Positions 1 to 7,894 of a stretch of DNA of 19,408 bases are shown piece by piece. The notes under the pieces are model-generated. The model was given only the letters and a program-made list of their open reading frames with translations. It did no database searches and had not been told where the DNA came from. Made by a program: the position numbers and the translations under genes. Source of the stretch: CAZRUA01 sp964603125 (GTDB lineage Bacteria > Bacteroidota > Bacteroidia > B-17B0 > Aurantibacillaceae); contig CAZRUA010000066.1 of assembly GCA_964603125.1 (NCBI GenBank), positions 1 to 19,408 on the forward strand, given 5' to 3'. Within the stretch, counting starts at the first letter, position 1, and each line of letters begins with the position of its first letter.

Positions 1-2846
1 CTACTGGTGATGGAACTGTTTCTGTTACAGGCTTAACTGCTGGTACTTGGACATGCACAGTTACTGATGCAAATTCTTGTACAGCGCAAACAACTTTCAA
101 TATTACTGTTCCAACAGCAATTTCTGTAACTGCTTTATCGCAAACAAATGTTTCTTGCTTTGGTGGTTCAAACGGAGCTGCATCAATCAACACTCCAACT
201 GGCGGTGCAGGTGGTTACACATATAACTGGACACCAGGCAACCCAACTGGTGATGGAACTGTTTCTGTTACAGGCTTAACTGCTGGTACTTGGACATGTA
301 CTGTTACTGATGCAAATTCTTGTACAGCACAAACTACATTTAATATAACCGCACCAACAGCAATTTCAGTTACTGCTGCATCACAAACAAATATTTCTTG
401 TTTTGGTGGTTCAAATGGCGCAGCTTCAATCAACACTCCAACAGGCGGTGCAGGTGGTTACACATATAACTGGACACCTGGCAATCCAACCGGAGATGGA
501 AGTGTTTCAGTTACGGGATTAACTGCTGGTACATGGACATGCACTGTTACTGACGCAAACTCTTGTACAGCACAAAATACATTCAACATTACCGCACCAA
601 CAGCCCTTGTCGTTTCATCTTTAGGTCAAAGTAATGTACTTTGTAATGGAGCAACTACCGGTTCTGCCTCTGTAAATGTAAGTGGAGGTTCTTCATTTTA
701 CACTTACAATTGGACACCAGGTAACCCCAACGGAGATGGTACAAATGCAGTATCAGATTTAACCGCAGGTAGCTGGACATGCACAGTGACTGATTTAAAT
801 TCTTGTACTGCTTCACAAGTATTTACTATTACTCAACCAAGTGCATTAACACTCACTGCAGCTTCACAAACAAACCTATTATGTAATGGGTTTAATACAG
901 GAACAGCAAGCGTTAATAATGCCTCAGGTGGAGCTGGTTCATATACATACAACTGGTCACCAGGTTCACCTACGGGTAATGGCACAACAAATGTTAGTAA
1001 TTTGGGAGCAGGAACACTCACGTGTACCGTAACAGATGCAAATGCATGTACCGCAACTCAAGTTTTCACAATAACAAGTCCCGCTCCTATGTTTGCAAAT
1101 CCAAGTCAAACTGATGTTACTTGTTTTGGTGGAGCTAATGGTTCTGCCACAGTTAATGTAGCAGGCGGAACAGCCGGATATACTTATGATTGGGAGCCTG
1201 GTACACCAATAGGTGAAGGTACACCAACAATTACAGGATTGAATGCCAGCACTGCATATTCATGCACAATTACAGATGCAAATGGATGTTCAGTACAAGA
1301 ATCATTTGGCTTGTCTCAACCAAGTCAAATTACTTCAGTAGTAAGCACAACAAATGTTTCATGTAATGGAGGAAATAATGGAACGGCATCCCTTGATGTA
1401 ATTGGAGGTGTAGCACCATATACATATTTATGGAATCCAACCAATTTAACTGGTAATGGTACTGATTCAGTTTCAAATTTAATTGCAGGCTCATGGTCTT
1501 ATGAAATTACAGATGCTAATTCTTGTGTTTTAACCCAAGCATTTAATATTTCTGAACCTTCGAATCTTTCCGCAGTAATTTCATCTACTAATACTAATTG
1601 CAATGCTAATACAGGTACTGCAAGTGTTATAGTAAGTGGCGGTTCACCAACATACACATACAGTTGGTCTCCATCAGGCGAAACAAATGCAACCGCAAAT
1701 AATTTAGCTATTGGTAATCATACTTGTACAATTACAGATGCTAACGGTTGTTCATTCTCTACATTGACTGTAGTTAACATGTATTTACCCCCAACAATTT
1801 TACCTGGCCCGCAAACTGCTGTTAGTTGTAATGGAGCATGTGATGGTGCAATTTCAGTTGAAGCAAATGACCCTACTCATATATTCACTTATACTTGGTC
1901 ACCTGCAATAAGTACAACCGAATCGGCAACTAGCGTTTGTGGCGGAGATTATAAGTGCATAGTTACAAATACTTTTGGTTGTTCAGATTCTATAATAGTC
2001 TCTTTGGTTGAGCCGGATGTATTGGTTGCAAATGCTACATCTACTGCTATTCTTTGTAATGGCGAGAACTCAGATATAACTGTTTCCGCTACAGGTGGTT
2101 CAATTCCTTATACAGGAATAGGAGTTTATAATGAGTCTGCAGGTACTTACAATTACACTGTTACTGATTTTCACGGATGTACTTCGTCAACAAGTATTGT
2201 CGTTACTGAACCTAATGCAATTGTAAATTCGCAAACAATAACTTTATGCGCAGGGCAATCATATACGGTTGGTTCTAATACATACAATACAAGTGGTGTT
2301 TACACGGATGTATTAACAGCAGTAAATGGTTGCGATTCAACGGTAACTACAAACTTAACTATTGAAAATGCAATTGATAATACAACTTCAGTAAGCGCTG
2401 AAACGATTACAGCTAATCAATCAGGGGCATCTTATCAATGGATTGATTGCGATAATTCAGGCCAAGCTATTTCTGGTGAAACCAATCAATCATTTACAGC
2501 AACAGCAAATGGTAATTTTGCTGTAGTAGTTACGGTAGGGGCATGTTCTGACACATCAGCTTGTGTTAATATTAATTCAATAGGTATAGCTAATGTAAAT
2601 GTTGATCGTAATATAAAAGTGTATCCTAATCCAAGTAAAGGGATTGTTACAGTTGAAATATCAAATTTAAATTGTACTAAACTATATTTAGTTGATATGT
2701 TAGGTAAAACCATTTACACTCAGCAATTAAACAATACACAAGCACAAATTAAGTTGGATTTATCTTCTATTGAAAATGGAATTTACTTTATTCAGTTAGA
2801 AACTACAAATGGAACTTTAATTAAAAAGATAATTAAAGAGAATTAG
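1..2846 (+). CDS. SprB-repeat cell-surface adhesin with T9SS sorting domain (3' part; 5' end outside window)
   Basis: The frame is open from base 3, with no start codon in the window, to a TAG at 2844-2846 (947 residues seen). An ATG at 786 lies inside a repeat and is not the start. Most of the protein is tandem ~80-residue units of the SprB-repeat kind, each with a Cys-[FN]-Gly-Gly-like turn, a Gly-Gly-x-x-x-Tyr-Thr-Tyr-x-Trp strand and a Cys-T-[VI]-T-D-A-N-[SG]-Cys strand. After the repeats come a Cys-rich domain (about 2247-2366), an Ig-like segment with Tyr-Gln-Trp and paired cysteines (about 2391-2576), and a C-terminal type A sorting domain starting near KVYPNP at 2616 and ending in Lys-rich residues. 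In known families this architecture means export by the Sec and type IX systems and attachment at the cell surface, as for gliding adhesins such as SprB. The role in adhesion or gliding is inferred. A repeat element follows 10 bp after the stop. Confidence 0.93.
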   Translation, partial: TGDGTVSVTGLTAGTWTCTVTDANSCTAQTTFNITVPTAISVTALSQTNVSCFGGSNGAASINTPTGGAGGYTYNWTPGNPTGDGTVSVTGLTAGTWTCTVTDANSCTAQTTFNITAPTAISVTAASQTNISCFGGSNGAASINTPTGGAGGYTYNWTPGNPTGDGSVSVTGLTAGTWTCTVTDANSCTAQNTFNITAPTALVVSSLGQSNVLCNGATTGSASVNVSGGSSFYTYNWTPGNPNGDGTNAVSDLTAGSWTCTVTDLNSCTASQVFTITQPSALTLTAASQTNLLCNGFNTGTASVNNASGGAGSYTYNWSPGSPTGNGTTNVSNLGAGTLTCTVTDANACTATQVFTITSPAPMFANPSQTDVTCFGGANGSATVNVAGGTAGYTYDWEPGTPIGEGTPTITGLNASTAYSCTITDANGCSVQESFGLSQPSQITSVVSTTNVSCNGGNNGTASLDVIGGVAPYTYLWNPTNLTGNGTDSVSNLIAGSWSYEITDANSCVLTQAFNISEPSNLSAVISSTNTNCNANTGTASVIVSGGSPTYTYSWSPSGETNATANNLAIGNHTCTITDANGCSFSTLTVVNMYLPPTILPGPQTAVSCNGACDGAISVEANDPTHIFTYTWSPAISTTESATSVCGGDYKCIVTNTFGCSDSIIVSLVEPDVLVANATSTAILCNGENSDITVSATGGSIPYTGIGVYNESAGTYNYTVTDFHGCTSSTSIVVTEPNAIVNSQTITLCAGQSYTVGSNTYNTSGVYTDVLTAVNGCDSTVTTNLTIENAIDNTTSVSAETITANQSGASYQWIDCDNSGQAISGETNQSFTATANGNFAVVVTVGACSDTSACVNINSIGIANVNVDRNIKVYPNPSKGIVTVEISNLNCTKLYLVDMLGKTIYTQQLNNTQAQIKLDLSSIENGIYFIQLETTNGTLIKKIIKEN
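3..2240 (+). repeat. Tandem ~240-bp coding repeats (SprB units)
   Basis: The Cys codon that opens each unit recurs at 156, 399, 642, 882, 1122, 1362, 1599, 1827 and 2055. The spacings are 243, 243, 240, 240, 240, 237, 228 and 228 bp, so all indels are whole codons. A further partial unit precedes the first landmark. The units nearest the window start are nearly the same at DNA level: 53 bases from 3 match 53 bases from 246 exactly. Units after about 1100 share mainly the protein pattern. This fits recent duplication or gene conversion at the 5' side and older, diverged units at the 3' side. Confidence 0.9.
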
Positions 2847-2855
2847 ACTAAAAAA

Positions 2856-3007
2856 AGGCTGTCTCAAAAGTAAATTTTACCGTAATTCTGTCCCGATTGA
2901 AAAATCGGGATCAGAATCTAGAACGTAGTAAAATAAACCCTTACATAGATGCTGATACGCTGCGGCGAAAAATTCAGCAGGACCGAGGGCTACTTTTGAA
3001 ACAGCCT
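2856..3007. mobile_element. Small inverted-repeat element (MITE-like), 152 bp
   Basis: Two 17-base arms, 2856-2872 (starting AGGCTGTCTCAAAAG) and 2991-3007, are inverted copies of each other with one mismatch. The interior holds a strong stem-loop and a stretch (about 2951-2990) more GC-rich than the surroundings. No transposase is encoded, and no clear target-site duplication was found. Terminal arms of this kind resemble insertion-sequence ends, so a non-autonomous MITE-like element is the best reading. It starts 10 bp after the adhesin stop codon, and its right arm runs into CCTTTTT, so it may also end transcription of that gene. Family membership is inferred, not shown. Confidence 0.55.
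2885..2917. other. Internal stem-loop of the inverted-repeat element
   Basis: ATTCTG plus TCCCGATT (2885-2898) pairs with AATCGGGA and CAGAAT (2903-2917). The loop is GAAA (2899-2902) and one T at 2911 is bulged. This gives 14 base pairs. No T-run follows directly, so it is not a textbook intrinsic terminator. It is probably a structural part of the element. Confidence 0.6.
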
Positions 3008-3085
3008 CCTTTTTATGAAATAGCGGTTTTATCATTATTTGTTTAAAACACTTTGTATCTTCGTTTTCTAATTCCACTGGCATAA

Positions 3086-3772
3086 ATGAAAACCGCTATA
3101 CAAAAACAATCCCTTGATTTTTTAAAAGTACTTGCTAAAAACAATAACCGCGATTGGTTTAATGAAAACAAAAATAAATTTGTTGACGCTCAAGCTAGCT
3201 TGATTACTTTTGCAGATGCCTTGATAGCGGAAATGAATAAGCAAGATAGGATTGAAACGGAAAGTGGTAAAAAGGCTTTATTCCGAATATATAAAGATGT
3301 ACGTTTCTCGAAAGATAAAACCCCTTATAACACACATTGGAGTGGAATACTAAAGCGTGCTACCAAACAATTGCGTGGTAGTTATTATTTCAACATTCAA
3401 CCTGGTAATAGTAGAGTAATGATTGGTTTTTGGGGACCCAATGCTGATGATATGAAACGCATTAGAAACGAGTTTGAATTTAACCACGAAGCTTTTGAAA
3501 CCATTTTAAACAACAAAACCTTTAAGAAGACTTTTGGCGAAATGCGTGGCGAGCAATTAACATCAGCTCCCCGTGGCTACGATAAAAACCATGAAGCTAT
3601 AAAATTATTGCGCTATAAACAATTTTTGCTTCGCCATGATTTTACCGATGAAGAGGTGCTTAGTTCTAATTTTGTCACAAAGGTTTGTCAGGTATACCAA
3701 TGCGCTCGACCTTTTTTAGATTTTATGAGCGATGCCTTAACACTTAATGAGAATGGGGAGAGTATTGTTTAA
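3086..3772 (+). CDS. DUF2461 family protein (TIGR02453-like)
   Basis: The 228-residue protein fits the DUF2461 family over its full length. It has an N-terminal helical part with an Arg-Asp-Trp-Phe motif (near residue 23), the family's hallmark Phe-Arg-Ile-Tyr-Lys-Asp-Val-Arg-Phe-Ser-x-Asp-Lys-x-Pro-Tyr block (about 66-82), and a Tyr-Tyr-x-x-Ile-x-Pro-Gly strand with a Gly-Phe-Trp segment. No signal peptide is seen, so it should be cytoplasmic. The biochemical function of this family is not established. The ATG lies 78 bp beyond the inverted-repeat element, and a weak -7-like TATCTTCG sits at 3056-3063. The stop overlaps the stop of the convergent DinB-family gene by 4 bp, leaving no room for a separate terminator. 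Confidence 0.88.
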   Translation: MKTAIQKQSLDFLKVLAKNNNRDWFNENKNKFVDAQASLITFADALIAEMNKQDRIETESGKKALFRIYKDVRFSKDKTPYNTHWSGILKRATKQLRGSYYFNIQPGNSRVMIGFWGPNADDMKRIRNEFEFNHEAFETILNNKTFKKTFGEMRGEQLTSAPRGYDKNHEAIKLLRYKQFLLRHDFTDEEVLSSNFVTKVCQVYQCARPFLDFMSDALTLNENGESIV

Positions 3773-4287
3773 CCCAATTCCCAATACCTCTCCTTAATCA
3801 CATCAACATGCCAACGTTGGTGCCCAGGCAACATAAAACCAATAGCTAATACAGAGTATTTACCTTTAAAACCTTCTCCAGTTTTTAAAAGCATTTCAGG
3901 AGTAAATGATTTGAAAAGAGCAATGCTAGTTTGGCGTACCAGTTTTAATTCGTTGATGATTTCATCTAAGTTACGGTTAGTTGCATGTGCATTTTTAGCG
4001 TATAAATCTTCATCGTATGAAAGAAGTTTTTGTTCTTCACCGCGGCTAATGGCTAAAGCGCGGTAGCAAAATATGCGCTCGGTATCTAATATGTGTTGAA
4101 ACAAATCTTTAATGGTCCATTTGCCTGGAGCATATACTTTATCGCCAATAGCTTTGTATTTGTCCATAGTGAGGTTTTCCAATTCTGTTAGGCTAATGTT
4201 TAGGGCTTCAAGTAAAGTTACATCGTCTGTTTTGTTGATGTAGCGGTCAAAATACTCAGGCATTGGATTAATTTGTGCTTTTTTCAT
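3769..4287 (-). CDS. DinB family protein (putative metal-dependent hydrolase/transferase fold)
   Basis: This 172-residue protein is of the DinB/YfiT four-helix-bundle superfamily. The three histidines expected to bind a divalent metal are present: His65 in a Phe-Gln-His-Ile-Leu-Asp context, and His156 and His160 in Gly-His-Gln-Arg-Trp-His. The Lys-Trp-Thr-Ile-Lys-Asp motif before His65 is also typical. Members include thiol-dependent transferases and many proteins of unknown role; the substrate cannot be told here. It is soluble, with no signal peptide. It lies 61 bp downstream of the M1-like gene on the same strand and may be co-transcribed with it. Its stop overlaps the convergent DUF2461 stop. 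Confidence 0.88.
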   Translation of the reverse strand: MKKAQINPMPEYFDRYINKTDDVTLLEALNISLTELENLTMDKYKAIGDKVYAPGKWTIKDLFQHILDTERIFCYRALAISRGEEQKLLSYDEDLYAKNAHATNRNLDEIINELKLVRQTSIALFKSFTPEMLLKTGEGFKGKYSVLAIGFMLPGHQRWHVDVIKERYWELG

Positions 4288-4348
4288 GGTATTGGTTTTA
4301 TAGGGTTAAGGTATGAATTTGTTTTATATGTATATAATTTGCGATTTT

Positions 4349-6946
4349 TTATTGTTTAATAGCATCTTTAAATTGTTGTTCATATTGCGTTACAGCACTT
4401 AAAATGGTTTCATCGTTTTTATACTTTTCTTTTAGCTTATCAAATAGTTCTTGTCCGCGTTTATCCGCAATGCTTACAATTAGGTAAACATTATTAAAAA
4501 TATCATGAACATTGTTTGTTTCCAAAGCAAGCGTTAAACGGGTTTTTATTAAGTCATAGGTTTCTGCTTGCTTTCCTAAAGCTAGCAATGTTTGAACAGC
4601 TGCAATTCTATAATCCCAAACAGGGGTTGTTAATGTCCAACGAGGAATACTTAAGTCGGCTAAAGCGCTCAAAGCTATTTCAGCACCTTTTGGGTCGCCC
4701 AATTCTTTCAAACCATTTAAAGAGCTAATTAAACTTTGACTTTTCCATGAAGGTTTATCTTTTAGTTTTACCAATGTGTCAAAGGCTTTCGGACTTTTGC
4801 TTTTGCCTAAGGCATTTGCAGCCGCATTAATCACTCTATCGCTTTTATCATTAAAACATTGTATGTATATATCAGCATACTTTTTGTTTTTTGTGAAACC
4901 TAAAAAGGTAACAGCACTTGTTTTTAACCAAGAGCTTTCTGTTTTGATAAGCTGAAGTAATAGAGTAGTGGTGGCTTTATCTAATTCTAGCTTTGGATTA
5001 TTAGTGAAAAGTAAAGTTCGCAACTGACTTAGTGTATTTACTTTTAAACGCCAATATACATTGCTTGCAATTAAATTTCTGAAAGCGCTGTAAATTTCTT
5101 CTGTTACTTGTTTACTTGTTTTGTCATCGCTCGCTAATGCAGCTAGTTCATTCAAAGCCCATTGACGACCTAATATATCTTTGTCGTTTAATAATTGATA
5201 TATTAACTCTTCTTTACTTTTAGCAAAAGTCATTTCTTTCACCCAAGTTCCTTCATAATCAAAGTTTATCAATTTTGGTTCTTGCAAGCAGTTAAATGTG
5301 AATGTGTTTTCAGCTTTAGCTTCTAGCGTTACAGTTTCTATTTTGTTGTCAATTTCAATAGCTATTTTTCCTTTAAAGAAATCTACTTGCGGGTCAATGT
5401 TTTCTTTATCTATTTTTTGTGTTTGAGTAACTTGTAATTTTAATTGCTGAGTTTTTGCATCGTAGCTTTTTGTGATAGTAAAAACAGGATGTCCCATTTT
5501 ATACAACCATTGCTCAAAGAACCAGTCCATAGGTTCGCCGCTAACTTCTTCTATAGCTTTTCTAAAGTCTTCGGTATTGCTTAGTTTTGTTTGGTTGTTT
5601 TTTAAATAAAGGCGAATAGCTTTCCACCAGTTTTCTTCCCCCAAGTGTTTGCGTAACATGTGCAGTACCGATGAACCATGAAAGTAAGGATGATTACTAC
5701 CTACAAATGCATCTAAGTCATCATAGCTTTTATTAATCACGGGTTGTTTTACACCATTAGCCCAATCATTAAAATAATATCCATGATCGAATGTGCTGTG
5801 TTGGTAAATTAAAAACTCATCTTTTCCATTTTTCTGCTCATCATATAGGTTAGAGAAGTATCTACCAAATGCTTTGCTCAGCCAAATATCAGCCCAATTG
5901 CTCGTGCTTACATAATTTCCAAACCATTGTTGAGCAAGTGATTCTCCTTCTAAGCCATCCCATAAGTAATAAAAATCAGCATGCGTTCCATAATCATCAA
6001 TCATGTTTTCGGTTTGTATTGCTAATCCCGGACCAGTAACACCCCAAGGTATGTCTTGTACAAAAACTTGAGAATAAGAAGAGTAAGGAAATTTTTGACC
6101 TGTTACTTCCGTAAAATATTTTATCATATCAGGTAATCTTTCCACGCTAGCTTTTGTAGCTTCTACTTCATCATTATTGCAGTAATTGTGAAGTTCAATA
6201 CCGTTGTAGTTTTGTTTTACATCAGCAAATTCACCTATTACAAAGGCTGTTTGATGGTTGGAGTAGGGAAGATCTGTTTTCCAATGAAAGGTTTTAGTAC
6301 CATTGGTGTTTTCTTTTGTACTAATTAACAAGCCGTTTGAAACTACAGTAAATTTATTTTCAACCGTAGCAATAAACTCTGTGGTTCTTAAATCGTTTGG
6401 CGCATCATAGCATGGGAACCAATATCTATTTCCTTCAGGCTCACCCATTGACCAAATTTGATATTTCCTTTTAGGTTCAGCTACTGTGGGTTCAATAAAG
6501 CGTATGCCTTTTCCATTGCTACCGCCTAAATTCATTGGGTCTATTTCGTTATACCAATTGCTTCTGTAATCAATTGTTAAAACAAGGTCTTCATTTGCTT
6601 TGTATTCTCTATCCAACAGTATTTCTAAATTATCATTTGCTTTTTCGTTAGTGTAATTGAATTTTAGATTACTACTGTTTAAGTTTACGCTGTTAATACT
6701 TAAAAAAGCTGCGTCTAGAAAAACTTGTTTACTAGCATTGAATAGGCTTAACGTTATAGTGGCCGTTCCCTAGGCTTGTTTTTTTGGGGAGTCAAATTGT
6801 AAATCGAGCTTTATATGCTTGATGTCAATGTTGCGAACTCGCATCCAATTTGTTTTTATGTTTTTGTGTAAACTATCCACAAGTTGAGCCTCAATGGTAT
6901 TATTGAGTAGCAAACAACTTAATATTACTAGAAGAACTTTTCTCAT
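4349..6946 (-). pseudogene. M1-peptidase-like protein, zinc site lost, interrupted by in-frame TAG at codon 59
   Basis: Read from the ATG at 6944-6946 the frame gives a signal peptide (MRKVLLVILSCLLLNNTIEAQ, about 21 residues, cleavage near Ala-Gln), the start of an M1 N-terminal beta domain, then TAG at 6770-6772 (codon 59). The same frame runs on without break for 806 codons to TAA at 4349-4351, and the residues flanking the TAG (KKQA / GTATITL) belong to one M1 strand. The ATG overlaps the GNAT stop (ATGA), which fixes the start. A TTG at 6616 could restart a 755-residue product but would drop the signal peptide and part of the N-domain. The usual HEXXH-X18-E zinc motif reads E335-S-L-A-Q339 and, at the exact Glu distance, Lys358, so all zinc ligands and the catalytic Glu are gone. 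GAMEN is replaced by a segment ending Gln-Thr-Glu-Asn. HEAT-like helical repeats form the C-terminus. It is an inactive paralogue, a recent pseudogene, or carries a sequence error. Confidence 0.85.
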
Positions 6947-7422
6947 GATTTTTGAATTAAATTATTCATGGCTTTATCATCTAAATAAAGTCTCACTTTT
7001 TCTTTGGAGCTTGCACCCATGCGATGATAAAACTTTATAGCTCTAGTATTAAAAACGGGCGTTTGCCATTGAATTAAAACGCAACCTTTTTCTTTAGCTG
7101 CTTTGGCAATTTCTTTCACTAGTTCTTCACCAATACCTAAACCTCTTGCATGCTCTTGTAAATACAGGCAGTCCATGTGTGCATAAAACTCTGCTTCCCA
7201 AGTAGAGAATTCAAACATGTAAGTTGCATATCCAATTGCTTTTCCTTCGCTTTCTGCAATTAAGCAAAACAAGCGAGGTTCACTCGAAAATAAATAGTTA
7301 GCTAGTTTTTCAGCTTTGCCAATGGGAAAATATTCAGCTTCTTCATAAACAGCGTGTTCAATGCAAAGTTGAATAATTTCTTCTATATCGCTGGCTTTGG
7401 CTTTTCGAATCGTGTAGTTCAT
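6943..7422 (-). CDS. GNAT family N-acetyltransferase
   Basis: This 159-residue cytoplasmic protein has a GNAT fold. It starts with a beta strand (Tyr-Thr-Ile-Arg-Lys-Ala) and Asp-x-x-x-Ile helix, has a central Ala-Ile-Gly-Tyr-Ala strand (about 62-66), and carries motif A with the acetyl-CoA pyrophosphate loop Arg-Gly-Leu-Gly-Ile-Gly at 93-98. It ends with the Asn-x-x-Ala-x-x-Phe-Tyr-x-x-x-Gly motif B. The acceptor is unknown; GNATs acetylate small amines, peptides or protein N-termini. The start lies one base after the stop of the upstream unknown gene, and its TGA overlaps the ATG of the M1-like gene by 4 bp. Translation of the M1-like gene is therefore probably coupled to it. Confidence 0.9.
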   Translation of the reverse strand: MNYTIRKAKASDIEEIIQLCIEHAVYEEAEYFPIGKAEKLANYLFSSEPRLFCLIAESEGKAIGYATYMFEFSTWEAEFYAHMDCLYLQEHARGLGIGEELVKEIAKAAKEKGCVLIQWQTPVFNTRAIKFYHRMGASSKEKVRLYLDDKAMNNLIQKS

Positions 7423-7423
7423 A

Positions 7424-7894
7424 TTAAATATCCGTGTTTAATTGTGCGTTTAAATATGCTTGTATATCTGGTGTGTTCGATTTCATTAAAATGTTTTCTA
7501 CCCAAGCATTTCTATCATACCAAAGCACAGCCATTTCCCAAACGCAAGTGATAATCCCATTGTTTGAAAACAACTTGAACTCAGTTGGTTTTTCATTACT
7601 AGCTAAATAGGCATAAAGCTGTAACATGTTTTCATCAATCCACCAATTAATAATAGCAAAACAACCTTCTTTTCCTTCGTGCAATATTAAAGTTGCAGTT
7701 TTGTAAGTCTCTAAATCATATAGCTTTGTGTTTTGAAGCCAAGTATCGAGTTGAAGTTTTGCATTTATAACATGTCCATTCTGCACATATTCACTATTTA
7801 CTGAAATGCTATATATTTTGATAGTCCAATCATTGTGTTGATAAAGCTCCAAAAAGCGTATTGGTCTCTTTTGATAATCTTTTTTAATTCGCAT
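7424..7894 (-). CDS. Conserved-looking hypothetical protein
   Basis: I do not recognise a family. The 156-residue product is soluble, aromatic-rich and has no signal peptide or membrane segment. It starts Arg-Ile-Lys-Lys-Asp-Tyr and shows alternating beta-type stretches, an Ile-Ile-Asn-Trp-Trp-Ile-Asp segment near residue 85 and a Cys-Val-Trp-Glu-Met-Ala-Val-Leu-Trp-Tyr-Asp-Arg stretch near 117-128. The composition and intact frame argue for a real gene. So does the fit between its neighbours: it overlaps the 3' end of the GlxA-type gene by 11 bp and ends one base before the GNAT start. The context suggests a role under the same control as the GNAT protein, but nothing in the sequence gives a reaction. 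Confidence 0.8.
   Translation of the reverse strand: MRIKKDYQKRPIRFLELYQHNDWTIKIYSISVNSEYVQNGHVINAKLQLDTWLQNTKLYDLETYKTATLILHEGKEGCFAIINWWIDENMLQLYAYLASNEKPTEFKLFSNNGIITCVWEMAVLWYDRNAWVENILMKSNTPDIQAYLNAQLNTDI

Noticed and set aside
786..788. ATG at 786 as start of the adhesin gene
   Set aside because: The same frame with the same repeat pattern runs upstream to base 3. The ATG replaces a Val codon in a repeat strand.
215..1021. Minus-strand open frames opposite the adhesin repeats
   Set aside because: They arise from low stop-codon density opposite Thr/Gly/Ala-rich repeats and repeat with the unit. They have no protein features of their own.
1..1100. CRISPR array
   Set aside because: The ~243-bp spacing is far too long, the repeats are contiguous and stay in frame, and they encode SprB units.
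2877..3083. 68-codon open frame on the minus strand
   Set aside because: It lies almost wholly in the inverted-repeat element, has no family resemblance, and would start next to the DUF2461 start. Non-coding repeats often give such frames.
6614..6616. TTG as start of a 755-residue M1-like protein
   Set aside because: It falls in the middle of the M1 N-terminal domain. A signal peptide and domain start lie upstream in the same frame, ending at the TAG. It may serve as a restart but is not the original start.
6770..6772. Recoded genetic code or pyrrolysine at TAG
   Set aside because: Three other genes in the window end with TAG at sensible C-termini, and no special context is seen after this TAG.
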